From positions 89,374 through 153,373 of the forward strand of contig JAAVEW010000023.1 of the NCBI GenBank assembly GCA_014801075.1: a stretch of 64,000 nt of DNA. Direction: 5' to 3'. The notes below the pieces were generated by a model. It searched no databases. It had not been told where the DNA came from and worked only from the letters and a program-made list of their open reading frames with translations. The DNA is from Barnesiella sp. Lineage in GTDB: Bacteria > Bacteroidota > Bacteroidia > Bacteroidales > Muribaculaceae. The position numbers were made by a program, and so were the translations under genes. Shown piece after piece: positions 1-8,376 of this stretch. Each line of letters begins with the position of its first letter. Position 1 is the first letter of the stretch.

Positions 1-1349
1 TTGTCAATATAGCCATGGTGCCTGACAAAGTGGACGGCGAGCCTGCGCTCGAAGCCGTCATCACGCTGTCGCGCACCAAGAAGCAGGGACTGACATTTGA
101 AGTCGAAGGCACTAACTCAGAGGGCGACCTTGGTTTCGGTATCGGTGTCACCTATCAGCACCGCGACCTTGCCCACGGCGCCGAAGTGCTTACCGCCAAG
201 GTGCGCACCTCCTACGAGAGTCTTTCAGGACGCCCCGAGGGCATCATCAACGACCGCTACACCGAGGTGGCTACCGAGGTAGGCATCACGTTCCCCAAGT
301 TTGAAGCCCCCTTCATATCGCGCGGCTTCAAGCAGCGCTCCAAGGCAAAGACGGAGTTCGCACTGTCGTTCAACTTCCAGGAACGCCCCGAATACACCCG
401 TGTCATCGCCGGCGCAGCGTGGAAATACCGTTGGAACGACCCTGCCAATCAGCGCCGCAACACGTTTGACCTCATCGACATCAACTACGTGTACCTGCCC
501 AAGTCGACCATTGACTTCATCAACACCGTAGCCCCGCAGAACCCCCTGCTCCGCTACTCCTACGAGGACCATCTCATCATGCGCATGGGTTACTCAATCT
601 ACCGCACCAACCGACGCCCCGTAGTGCCGAGTTCTCGCACATTCGGTCCTGTATTCCAGCAACGTATATGGACACTGCGCACCTCGGTCGAGACTGCCGG
701 CAACCTCCTCTATGCCATCTCGTCAATCACCGGGCAGAAGCGCCACGGCGACGCCTACAAGGTGTTCAACACCCAGTATGCGCAGTATGCCAAGTTTGAC
801 ATCGACTACTCGTGGGTCAACAATTTCAACTCGCGCAACTCAATAGCGCTTCATGCCGGATTCGGCATCGGAGTGCCCTACGGCAACTCGCGCATGATAC
901 CCTTCGAGAAACGTTTCTATGCCGGAGGTGCCAACTCCGTGCGCGGCTGGGGCGTCCGTACGCTCGGTCCGGGTGCTTACGACGCCCGCAACTCGGTGGT
1001 CGACTTCATCAACCAGTGCGGCGACATACGCCTCGACCTGAGCATGGAGTACCGCGCCAAACTGTTCTGGGTCATCGAGGGCGCGCTCTTTATCGACGCG
1101 GGCAATATATGGACTATCCACAACTACGAGAACCAGCCCGGCGGTATGTTCCACTTCAACAGCTTCTACAAACAGATAGCCGCCGCCTACGGTGCCGGTA
1201 TCCGATTCGATTTCACATACTTCCTGCTGCGACTCGACCTCGGTATGAAGGCCCATAATCCCGCTGCCGGTCAGCAGGAATGGCCGTTGCTCCATCCCCG
1301 CTGGGGCCGCGACAAGACATTGCATTTCTCAATCGGCTACCCCTTCTGA
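1..1349 (+). CDS. BamA/TamA-family outer-membrane protein, C-terminal part (5' truncated)
   Basis: The frame is open through the first bases of the window, so this is the C-terminal part of a larger protein; the methionine at base 15 is probably internal. The visible part, about 448 residues, reads as a surface-antigen (D15/Bac_surface_Ag) beta-barrel: alternating amphipathic strands, a G-rich GGANSVRGW motif near visible residue 300 (compare the VRGF/VRGW signature on the barrel's loop 6), and a terminal strand ending HFSIGYPF with an aromatic last residue, as expected for outer-membrane barrels. In Bacteroidota such proteins are usually TamL- or BamA-like. It would sit in the outer membrane and help insert or move other proteins. 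Without the POTRA part I cannot decide between BamA and TamL; single-copy bamA normally has other neighbours, so TamL-like is slightly preferred. Confidence 0.8.
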   Translation, partial: VNIAMVPDKVDGEPALEAVITLSRTKKQGLTFEVEGTNSEGDLGFGIGVTYQHRDLAHGAEVLTAKVRTSYESLSGRPEGIINDRYTEVATEVGITFPKFEAPFISRGFKQRSKAKTEFALSFNFQERPEYTRVIAGAAWKYRWNDPANQRRNTFDLIDINYVYLPKSTIDFINTVAPQNPLLRYSYEDHLIMRMGYSIYRTNRRPVVPSSRTFGPVFQQRIWTLRTSVETAGNLLYAISSITGQKRHGDAYKVFNTQYAQYAKFDIDYSWVNNFNSRNSIALHAGFGIGVPYGNSRMIPFEKRFYAGGANSVRGWGVRTLGPGAYDARNSVVDFINQCGDIRLDLSMEYRAKLFWVIEGALFIDAGNIWTIHNYENQPGGMFHFNSFYKQIAAAYGAGIRFDFTYFLLRLDLGMKAHNPAAGQQEWPLLHPRWGRDKTLHFSIGYPF

Positions 1350-1483
1350 GGCAGCCGCTGAGTAGCAAAAATCCCTCCAAAATCTCTCCGAGATCTCTCT
1401 TTGCGCTGAATCATTTAGATTCAAGCACTCTATAAATATTAAATCCTGTTTAAACTCAACCACTCTCTTAATCCTACTGAATT

Positions 1484-2152
1484 ATGGACGGACAGAAGAA
1501 AAGTCTGGTAATATTTGACCTTGACGGCACGTTGCTCAATACTATCACCGACCTCGGTCAGGCTGCCAACTACGCCCTGAGCAAGAACGGTTATCCCACC
1601 CATCATCTCTCATCCTACCCCCATTTCGTGGGCAACGGCATAGGCAAACTCATAGAGCGCGTGCTCCCCTCCGACGCCCGTACCGAGGCGATTATCGCCA
1701 AGATGCGCGCCGACTTCATAGAGTATTACAACGAGCATCTTACCGATACCACCGCTCCCTATCCCGGCATCGAGGATATGCTGCGCGACCTGCAGGCCGC
1801 CGGCGTGAAGATGGCCGTTGCTACCAATAAGTATCAGGATGCTGCGACCAAACTTATACTGCACTTCTTCCCCTACATCTCGTGGGTGTCGATTGCGGGG
1901 CAAACCGACGGTGTGCCCGTGAAGCCCGACCCCTCGGTGCTTTTCCGTATTCTCGCCGAGTATCCTACCCCAAAGGCTGACGTTATGATGGTGGGCGATT
2001 CGGGTGTCGACATGGAGACAGCGCGCCGCGCCTGCGTGGAGTCAACCGGTGTGAGCTGGGGATTTCGCAGCGTAGCCGAACTGACCGAAGCCTACGCCGA
2101 CCACATAATCAACGCCCCCGACGAACTCGTAACCCTCGTCGGCGCAGACTGA
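1484..2152 (+). CDS. gph: HAD-family phosphoglycolate phosphatase-like hydrolase
   Basis: A 222-residue HAD hydrolase. Motif I is FDLDGTLLNT with nucleophile Asp12 and acid/base Asp14; motif II is the AVATNK segment in the middle; a conserved lysine lies in PVKPDPSVLF and motif IV is VMMVGDSGVDMETA. The helical cap inserted between motifs I and II (roughly residues 20-90, including FVGNGIGKLIERVLP) is the type seen in Gph and pyrophosphatase PpaX relatives. The likely reaction is dephosphorylation of 2-phosphoglycolate or a similar small phosphate ester in the cytoplasm. It stands 134 bases after the preceding gene and converges on the S41 peptidase gene with a gap of only 15 bases. Substrate assignments within this family are unreliable from sequence alone. 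Confidence 0.8.
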   Translation: MDGQKKSLVIFDLDGTLLNTITDLGQAANYALSKNGYPTHHLSSYPHFVGNGIGKLIERVLPSDARTEAIIAKMRADFIEYYNEHLTDTTAPYPGIEDMLRDLQAAGVKMAVATNKYQDAATKLILHFFPYISWVSIAGQTDGVPVKPDPSVLFRILAEYPTPKADVMMVGDSGVDMETARRACVESTGVSWGFRSVAELTEAYADHIINAPDELVTLVGAD

Positions 2153-2167
2153 TAGCGGCGGTAATCG

Positions 2168-3184
2168 TTACTTTGACAGTAGCTCGATGGCGAAGTCGAG
2201 GATGGTGTCGTGGCCGAGGAGGGCGGCTTGCGGGTCGAGGTCGATGGCACAGCCTTCGGTCGGCTCGATGCCAAATTCCGTTGTCTGCCCGAGCGGGTCG
2301 AGGACGGGCGCGGCCGAGAAACGTATGCCCCAGCCGTTGGGGAGTTCCGATGAGAACGGCATGCCCGAGCCGCCACCCGTAGTGGCGCCCACGATGCTTA
2401 CCTGCGGGAATGTTTTCATTATCGACACAAGATTGTTGGCAGCCGAGAAGGTGGAGCGGTTGGTCAGTATGGCCACCGGTTTGCCCCACATTATGCGTCC
2501 CTGCTCCGCGGGGTCGATATAGTAGGCGTAAGGCTCCGAGAAGTCGTCGTGGCCCGGTCCTTTCTTGTGGCTGATGTAGCCCGCGAGGGTGCGCTCGGTG
2601 ATGAAGCGCGCCACGATAGTTTCTACAGTGGTCATGGCGCCCCCGCCGTTGTCGCGCAGGTCAATGATAAGGCCGTCGCACGTGCGCAGGTAGTAAAGGA
2701 TATTGTCGAGATTGGACTCGCCGATGCCGTTGGCAAACGAGGCGATGCCCATGTAGCCGATATTCTGTTGCAGGATGCCGAATTTCACGCCGCCCGTCTG
2801 CCGGTAGTTGAAATTGAAATAGTGCTCCTCGATGAGACGTGCGTTATAGTTCTGCGGGTAGTCGCTCCACCACTTGCGGTAGTAGGAGGTATTGAACGAT
2901 GACGACAGGTTGGTGTGGCCGTCGCGCAGTTCGTCGAGCATCGCGGCGCACACTATGAACAGTTCCTCCGAACTCATGCGGTCGCTCACCATCGGTGAGT
3001 AGCGCGAGTACACGTCGTCCCAGTCGACATCCTTCTCGCTGAAGAAGCAGTAGTGCTCGTCGAGAGTGCGCCAAAGGGCCTCGAAATTGCCGCGCGGATT
3101 GTCGGCATATTCCGGTATGTCGTGACACGAAACGGCGGCAAGCATGCAGCCGATGATTATGAGGAGTGACCGTAGTCGTTTCAT
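2168..3184 (-). CDS. S41-family peptidase, predicted lipoprotein
   Basis: A 338-residue protein with a lipobox: residues 1-20 form a short signal ending AAVSC, so Cys20 is probably lipidated and the enzyme periplasmic or surface-attached. An N-terminal helical segment (about 25-100) contains LRDGHTNLS, the strand before the PDZ-like position in this group, followed by a tail-specific-protease core with GLIIDLRDNGGG (about 171-182) and the nucleophile region TNRSTFSAANN, where Ser247 is the expected catalytic serine. Downstream, VGATTGGGSG stands where CtpA-type enzymes have a catalytic lysine (TxGKG), so the dyad must be completed differently. The length suits short Bacteroidota S41 lipoproteins. 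It lies 50 bases after the DUF3316 gene and may share its transcript. Substrate unknown. Confidence 0.85.
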   Translation of the reverse strand: MKRLRSLLIIIGCMLAAVSCHDIPEYADNPRGNFEALWRTLDEHYCFFSEKDVDWDDVYSRYSPMVSDRMSSEELFIVCAAMLDELRDGHTNLSSSFNTSYYRKWWSDYPQNYNARLIEEHYFNFNYRQTGGVKFGILQQNIGYMGIASFANGIGESNLDNILYYLRTCDGLIIDLRDNGGGAMTTVETIVARFITERTLAGYISHKKGPGHDDFSEPYAYYIDPAEQGRIMWGKPVAILTNRSTFSAANNLVSIMKTFPQVSIVGATTGGGSGMPFSSELPNGWGIRFSAAPVLDPLGQTTEFGIEPTEGCAIDLDPQAALLGHDTILDFAIELLSK

Positions 3185-3233
3185 AGCGTGGTAGTTATAG
3201 CGGGAGGTGATTGATGCGATTTATTGGCCGTCA

Positions 3234-4211
3234 CTAATAGAGGGCGGAGACTATGCGGGCGTTGCGGTTGAGGTTGTGTCGGCGTGACAGCGAGAGCCAT
3301 TCGCCCGAGATACCGATTACGAATGAGTGGGTGAAAATGTTGGTAACGAGATTGTTGGCTTTGCTTGAAAATGTGTAGCCGCGGTAACCTATGCGCAACG
3401 ATGTGCTGCCGAAGTGGAGGTCGGCGGTCACGAGATTGGTCATGGCGAAGCGGTTGCCGGGCCATGCGAAGTGCACGAGGCCGTCGTGGTTGCCGAGATA
3501 TATTTCGTAGTAAAGTTCGTCATACTCAGGCGAGAAGAAGAGGCCGAGCATCGGGAGCGTGGGCTGATAGCGGAGGGTGACGGGCAAGCGGCCTATGTTG
3601 AGGTTGAAGGCGGCGTAGCCGGTAGCATTGACGGTCCAGGCGGCTTTGGCCGACGCGGGGTTGTTGCCGTTGCGCGGGTTGTAGATGCAGCCGAGGTCAA
3701 TGCCTGTGGAGCCTCCGGCAGCGAGTGTGAGTTGCGGAGTGACGCGCCAACGGTGCATCATGCCCCAGTCCACAGCGCCGTCGATGCGCCACGTGGTGCA
3801 GTTGTCGGCACGGTTGCGCCCGCGGTCGAGTCCGACGCTGGTGTTGAGCTGCATCACCCAGTTGTCGGGGTCAAACTTCATGGCCTGCATCCGCTCGTAG
3901 GCGAAGGCGGCGTTCCAGCCGCGGTAGGTTTCCGGGGAGAGGTAACTGTCGGCCACCGAGGAGCTTCCGAGTTGCAGCATGTAGGCGGCAGTGACCGGGC
4001 GGAGCGGGGCGGGGGAGGTGGAGGATCGGTCGGGGGAGGAGGACATGTCGGACCAGTCGGACGGGTCGGACAGGGTGGACTGCCTTGATGTGTCGGACGG
4101 GTCGGAGGGGTTGGTGGTGGGGGCTTCGGCTGCGGCAGGGGCGGTTTCTGCTTTGAGGGTGAGGGTTGCGACGAGCAGTAACGGCAGCAGGAGGAGACGT
4201 TTCATAATCAT
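3234..4211 (-). CDS. DUF3316-like secreted protein with a serine/aspartate repeat linker
   Basis: A 325-residue protein with a signal peptide (residues 1-21, MIMKRLLLLPLLLVATLTLKA). Residues about 28-65 are low-complexity (SDPSD, SDWSD), encoded by 9-base repeats. The rest is a beta-rich domain with alternating aromatic strands and a C-terminal region resembling DUF3316 proteins of Bacteroidota, predicted to be an outer-membrane or periplasmic beta-structure. The start codon overlaps the stop of topoisomerase IV subunit A (TGATG), so the two are translationally coupled; the pairing of this family with the topoisomerase gene is, as I recall it, common in Bacteroides. The function is not known. 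The repeat linker is probably dispensable and recently expanded. Confidence 0.65.
   Translation of the reverse strand: MIMKRLLLLPLLLVATLTLKAETAPAAAEAPTTNPSDPSDTSRQSTLSDPSDWSDMSSSPDRSSTSPAPLRPVTAAYMLQLGSSSVADSYLSPETYRGWNAAFAYERMQAMKFDPDNWVMQLNTSVGLDRGRNRADNCTTWRIDGAVDWGMMHRWRVTPQLTLAAGGSTGIDLGCIYNPRNGNNPASAKAAWTVNATGYAAFNLNIGRLPVTLRYQPTLPMLGLFFSPEYDELYYEIYLGNHDGLVHFAWPGNRFAMTNLVTADLHFGSTSLRIGYRGYTFSSKANNLVTNIFTHSFVIGISGEWLSLSRRHNLNRNARIVSALY
4046..4108 (-). repeat. Seven 9-base GTCGGAC-type repeat units inside a coding sequence
   Basis: On the plus strand, units begin at 4046, 4055, 4064, 4073, 4082, 4091 and 4100; most are tgtcggacc, agtcggacg or ggtcggaca, and the 4082 unit is degenerate. 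The 9-base period keeps the reading frame and adds SDP/SDW/SDM tripeptides to the DUF3316-like protein. The same core recurs at 49942-49986 outside any gene. Confidence 0.85.
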
Positions 4212-6919
4212 CAGAAGAGGCGTTCTTGACCATTGATTTCGTCGCGCACTTCATCGTCGGAGCGTTCCTCGTTATCGTCGGAGTCGGACGAGTCGGAGGG
4301 AGTCGTTACGTCGCTGTCGTCAATATCGTCGGCATCGGGTGCGCCCGGTGTGGGTTCTTCGTCGTCGAGGTCGGTTTCGCGCGGTTCGAGTTCGGTGATG
4401 CTGTCGATGGTGTAGGTCGAGATGCGTTTGCCCTTGGCCTTGAACGACTTGACGGCGATAAATTCCGGAGCCTCGATGATGAGCGGTTCGCGGTAGCTGT
4501 CAGTGCCGCCGAATTTCACTTCAAATCGTGCGCCCGGTTCGTCGGAGAGCAATATGAGTTCCGACTTGGGATTCTCGCCGAGGTAGCGCTGCAGCTTGGT
4601 CGACGGTTCGAAGGTGAAACGTTTGAGGTAGGGGTAGCCCTGATCGGCATCGTTGAGTATGGCGGTCCACACGAGTCCGGGACGGTATTTTTCGATGCGG
4701 AGTATATTCTCGGGGTAGTGGTTGCCAGCATCGAAGCTCGACATGTAGTATTCGCCCGATTTCAGGATTATCAGCACGGTGTCGTTGCCGGCAAACTCGC
4801 CGAGATACTGGCCGCGGCCGTCGTAGTTGAGGCGCAGCACGTCGCTGTCAAACCACACCTTGCGTCCGCCGAGGGTCGATGCGCCGCGTTCCTTGAGCGA
4901 GAAGCGATGCACTTCGTTGCGGGTCACGATGTTGCCTCGCGACTGCTTGCCCTTGATTGCGAGCTCGCTGAAGTCGACGTCAAACTGCAGTGACTTCAAC
5001 CTCGGTTTCGGTTTCAGTGTCACTTTGACCACTTCGGCCTCGCCGTTGGGGTTGGCGCTGAACCATGCCACGCGCGAGCCGGGTGCGCCCATCGTAAGGT
5101 TGTACTCGCGGTCGCGGGTCACACCTGTCACGGCAAAGCGCTTCATGTAGAACGTGCCACCCTTGCCGTCCTGATAGATGGCGTTGTAGATGGTGCGCTC
5201 GTCGCCGCGCTTGAACACGTTGATATATAGTATGTTCTTGTCGACAAAGAGCTTTTCGGCCACCTTGACAACCTTGTAGCGGCCGTCGCGGTAGAAGATG
5301 ATGATATCGTCGATTGACGAGCAGTTGCACACAAACTCGTCCTTCTTCAGCGAAGTGCCTATGAAGCCCTCCTCGCGGTTGATGTAGAGCTTTTCGTTGG
5401 CCTCGGCCACCTGTGACGCCTCGATGTTGTCGAAGCCTCGCAGCACGGTGCGGCGCGGGAACGCTTCGCCATATTTGGCCTTTAAGTTTTCATACCAGCG
5501 TATGGTGTACTCGGTCAGCGTGTTGAGGTTGCCGTTGATTTCGGCTATGCGGTCGAGGTAGGAGGCGATGAGGTCGTCGGCTTTGTGGGAGTCGAATTTG
5601 GTGATGCGCTTCATCTTGATTTCGAGCAGACGGAGTATGTCGTCGTCGGTGATGTCGCGCACGAGGTCCTTGACAAACGGCATCAGTCGGCCGCGCACGT
5701 GGGCTATAACCTCATCCATCGTCTCGCCCTGCTCAAACTGGCTATCCTTGTAGATGCGTTGCTCTATGAAGATGCGTTCGAGCGAGGCGAAGTGAAGCAG
5801 CTCCCTGACTTCCGAAAGGTTGATTTCAAGCTCCTTGCGCAGCAATTCGCGGGCCGTGTCAACATTGTGGCGGAGCACGTCGCTGACGCCGAGGAAGTGG
5901 GGCTTCTTCTCGGAGATGACGCAGCAGTTGGGCGATATCGACATCTCGCAGTCGGTGAAAGCGTAGAGCGCGTCGATGGTGCGGTCAGACGAAGTGCCGG
6001 GGAGCAGATGCACGAGTATGAGGGCGTGTTCGGCGGTGTTGTCGTCGACACGTCTGATTTTGATTTTACCCTTTTCAAATGCCTTGAGGATAGAGTCGAT
6101 GAGGGCGCTTGTGGTGCGTCCGAAAGGTATCTCGGTGATGGCGAGAGTGCGGTTGTCGATTTTCTCGATTTTGGCGCGCACCTTTACCACACCGCCACGC
6201 TTGCCGTCGTTGTAGCGGCTCACGTCGATGAAACCGCCGGTGACGAAGTCGGGGTAGAGCTGGAAATCCTCGCCGCGCAGATGGGCTATGGCGGCGTCGA
6301 TGATTTCGTTGAAGTTGTGGGGCAATATCTTGGAGGAGAGACCTACGGCGATACCTTCAACGCCCTGAAACAGAAGCAGGGGAAACTTTGAAGGAAGCAC
6401 TACCGGCTCCTGCTTGCGGCCGTCGTAGGAGAGCGTCCACTCGGTGATTTTGGGATTGAAGAGCGTTTCGAGCGCGAAGGGTGAGAGGCGGGCCTCGATG
6501 TAACGGCCGGCAGCCGCGGAGGCTCCGGTCAGCACGTTACCCCAGTTACCCTGTGTCTCCACGAGCAGGTCCTTCTGGCCGAGCTGCACGAGCGCGTCGT
6601 TGATTGACGCGTCGCCGTGGGGGTGATACTGCATCGTGTTACCCACGATGTTGGCCACCTTGTTGAAGCGCCCGTCGTCGAGCGTTTTCATGGAGTGAAG
6701 TATGCGTCGCTGCACGGGTTTGAGGCCGTCCTCGATGTGGGGAACGGCGCGTTCGAGGATTACGTATGACGCGTAGTCGAGAAACCAGTTGCGGTACATA
6801 CCGCGCAGCTGGTGCTTCACAACGTCGTCGGCTGCTTCCTCAAAGGGTTTCAGTGAGTTGGGCTGAGGCGTGGGCTCCTCATCTTCATGGTCGGTAGGTG
6901 ATAATGGTTCGTCGCTCAT
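4211..6919 (-). CDS. parC: DNA topoisomerase IV subunit A (ParC-type)
   Basis: A 902-residue type IIA topoisomerase breakage-reunion subunit. The N-terminal winged-helix part has YASYVILERAVPHIEDGLKP and RRILHSM; the catalytic tyrosine is in GRYIEARLS (Tyr140 with this start). The central part carries the coiled-coil tower (about 430-480), and the C-terminal half has beta-pinwheel-like repeats. The last 50 residues are an acidic Ser/Asp tail, partly built from GTCGGA-type codons. With the ParE partner (not in the window) it would decatenate chromosomes. An open frame extends 7 codons upstream to 6940, but a promoter -7 box (6938-6945) overlaps that start, so the ATG at 6919 is preferred. It is followed by the coupled DUF3316 gene. 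GyrA-like paralogues exist; the pinwheel lacks an obvious GyrA box, which supports ParC. Confidence 0.9.
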   Translation of the reverse strand: MSDEPLSPTDHEDEEPTPQPNSLKPFEEAADDVVKHQLRGMYRNWFLDYASYVILERAVPHIEDGLKPVQRRILHSMKTLDDGRFNKVANIVGNTMQYHPHGDASINDALVQLGQKDLLVETQGNWGNVLTGASAAAGRYIEARLSPFALETLFNPKITEWTLSYDGRKQEPVVLPSKFPLLLFQGVEGIAVGLSSKILPHNFNEIIDAAIAHLRGEDFQLYPDFVTGGFIDVSRYNDGKRGGVVKVRAKIEKIDNRTLAITEIPFGRTTSALIDSILKAFEKGKIKIRRVDDNTAEHALILVHLLPGTSSDRTIDALYAFTDCEMSISPNCCVISEKKPHFLGVSDVLRHNVDTARELLRKELEINLSEVRELLHFASLERIFIEQRIYKDSQFEQGETMDEVIAHVRGRLMPFVKDLVRDITDDDILRLLEIKMKRITKFDSHKADDLIASYLDRIAEINGNLNTLTEYTIRWYENLKAKYGEAFPRRTVLRGFDNIEASQVAEANEKLYINREEGFIGTSLKKDEFVCNCSSIDDIIIFYRDGRYKVVKVAEKLFVDKNILYINVFKRGDERTIYNAIYQDGKGGTFYMKRFAVTGVTRDREYNLTMGAPGSRVAWFSANPNGEAEVVKVTLKPKPRLKSLQFDVDFSELAIKGKQSRGNIVTRNEVHRFSLKERGASTLGGRKVWFDSDVLRLNYDGRGQYLGEFAGNDTVLIILKSGEYYMSSFDAGNHYPENILRIEKYRPGLVWTAILNDADQGYPYLKRFTFEPSTKLQRYLGENPKSELILLSDEPGARFEVKFGGTDSYREPLIIEAPEFIAVKSFKAKGKRISTYTIDSITELEPRETDLDDEEPTPGAPDADDIDDSDVTTPSDSSDSDDNEERSDDEVRDEINGQERLF

Positions 6920-6937
6920 CGTTATTGGCATTTGTAG

Positions 6938-6968
6938 CAAAGTTACTAAAAAATAACTTAAAAATCAA
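6938..6968 (-). promoter_or_regulatory. Promoter of parC
   Basis: On the minus strand a TTG (6968-6966) is followed after 20 bases by TAACTTTG (6945-6938), matching the Bacteroidota TTTG / TAnnTTTG promoter. Transcription should begin near 6932, which excludes the upstream in-frame ATG at 6940. Confidence 0.7.
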
Positions 6969-7076
6969 CAATGAGGTCAAATCAGCAACGGTAAATTCCC
7001 TAAAAAAGGAAATTCTCTTTTAGTGAGTGTTTGAATTTAAATCCAAATTCTCTCTAAGCGGTTTTGCTATATACGG

Positions 7077-8318
7077 CTATTTTGCGGGGAAAAGGTCGGC
7101 GTAGATGCGGTCGGTGGCGCCGATATTGTCGGCGATGTATTGTCCGGCGGTGGCCCCGGCCTGTTGGCGGAACGAGTCGTCGGTGAGCAGACGGTCGAGT
7201 ATTTCGGCCGTGGCGGCCTCGGAGTCAACGGTAAATGCGCCTTTGAGCGCGATGAGGTCGCGGGCTTCCTTAAACTTACTGAAGTTGGGCCCGAACACTA
7301 CGGGCATGCCGTAGACGGCGGCTTCGTTGATATTGTGGATTCCGGCACCGTAACCCCCTCCGATATAGGCAACCGATGCGTATCGGTAGAGCGACGCGAG
7401 TTTGCCGAAGCAGTCAACCACGACGCCGCGCACCCCTTCGGGGGCTTTGCCCGTGTCGGCCACATGCTTCTCCCACTGTGACAGAGGGATGACGTTACCG
7501 TCGATGGCCTTGCACAGTGCTTCTACGCGCGCTGCGTCAAATTCGTGCGGTGCGATGATAAATTTTACCTCCTTGTGGCTGTTGAGCCAGGGAATGTAGT
7601 TGGCCTCGTCGGCTCCCCAGCTGCTGCCGAAGATGATGAATGAGCGGAGGGCTTCGCCTCCGGCTATGTCAAATGTCTGCGCCATCACGTCGGTGACGCG
7701 GTCGAAACGTGTGTCGCCGGCCACCACGGTGTTGTCGATACCGATGCCGTGGAGCAGTTCGCGCGATGCCTCGTCCTGCAGATATATGCGGTCAAAGCGG
7801 CGCAGCATGTTGCGGAACATCCCTCCCCAGGGCTTGAAAAATATCTGCCCGGGGCGGAATATTGCCGATATGATGTAGGTGGGGACGCCCGCTTTCTGCA
7901 ACTGTTGCAGGTAGTTGCCCCAGAACTCGTACTTCACGAATATGGCAACCGAGGGGCGCACTGTCTCTATGAAACGACGCGCATTGCGCGGGGTGTCGAA
8001 GGGAAGATAGGCCACGGCGTCGACCTGCGGATAGTTCTTGCGCACTTCGTAGCCTGAGGGTGAGAAGAATGTGAGCAGTATCTTGCGGTCGGGGTGCTCG
8101 CGGCGCAGGCGTTCGATGAGCGGACGGCCCTGCTCAAACTCGCCGAGCGACGAGGCGTGTATCCATATCGCACCACCTTCGGCGGGCAGATTGTTGCTCA
8201 CTCTGTCGAATGTCTCTTTGTGGCCCGCGGTCATTTTCGCGGCTTTGGCGTTGGACAGGGAGGCTATGCCTGCTCCGAGTTTGTAGAGGTGTATGCCTAT
8301 GTTGTAGAGTGGATTCAC
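7077..8318 (-). CDS. waaA: 3-deoxy-D-manno-octulosonic acid (Kdo) transferase
   Basis: A 413-residue GT-B glycosyltransferase of the Kdo transferase family. The N-terminal segment is the membrane-associated MNPLYNIGIHLYKLGAG, followed by WIHASSLGEFEQGRPLIERL (the signature region with the catalytic glutamate in SLGEF), ILLTFFSPSGYEV, and a C-terminal nucleotide-sugar-binding half with YIGGGYGAGIHNINEAAVYGMPVVFGPNF. It transfers Kdo from CMP-Kdo to lipid A precursors at the inner-membrane face, making the LPS core. Length and order of motifs are normal. It lies between gltX and parC on the same strand with gaps of 58 and 157 bases, so it may be transcribed from the tRNA-Val/gltX unit; no promoter of its own was seen. 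Confidence 0.92.
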   Translation of the reverse strand: MNPLYNIGIHLYKLGAGIASLSNAKAAKMTAGHKETFDRVSNNLPAEGGAIWIHASSLGEFEQGRPLIERLRREHPDRKILLTFFSPSGYEVRKNYPQVDAVAYLPFDTPRNARRFIETVRPSVAIFVKYEFWGNYLQQLQKAGVPTYIISAIFRPGQIFFKPWGGMFRNMLRRFDRIYLQDEASRELLHGIGIDNTVVAGDTRFDRVTDVMAQTFDIAGGEALRSFIIFGSSWGADEANYIPWLNSHKEVKFIIAPHEFDAARVEALCKAIDGNVIPLSQWEKHVADTGKAPEGVRGVVVDCFGKLASLYRYASVAYIGGGYGAGIHNINEAAVYGMPVVFGPNFSKFKEARDLIALKGAFTVDSEAATAEILDRLLTDDSFRQQAGATAGQYIADNIGATDRIYADLFPAK

Positions 8319-8376
8319 GTCGGCTCGTTATTGGTTGGGATAGCGGGGTGAAAATCGCTGTGGTGGCAGAGGCGGA

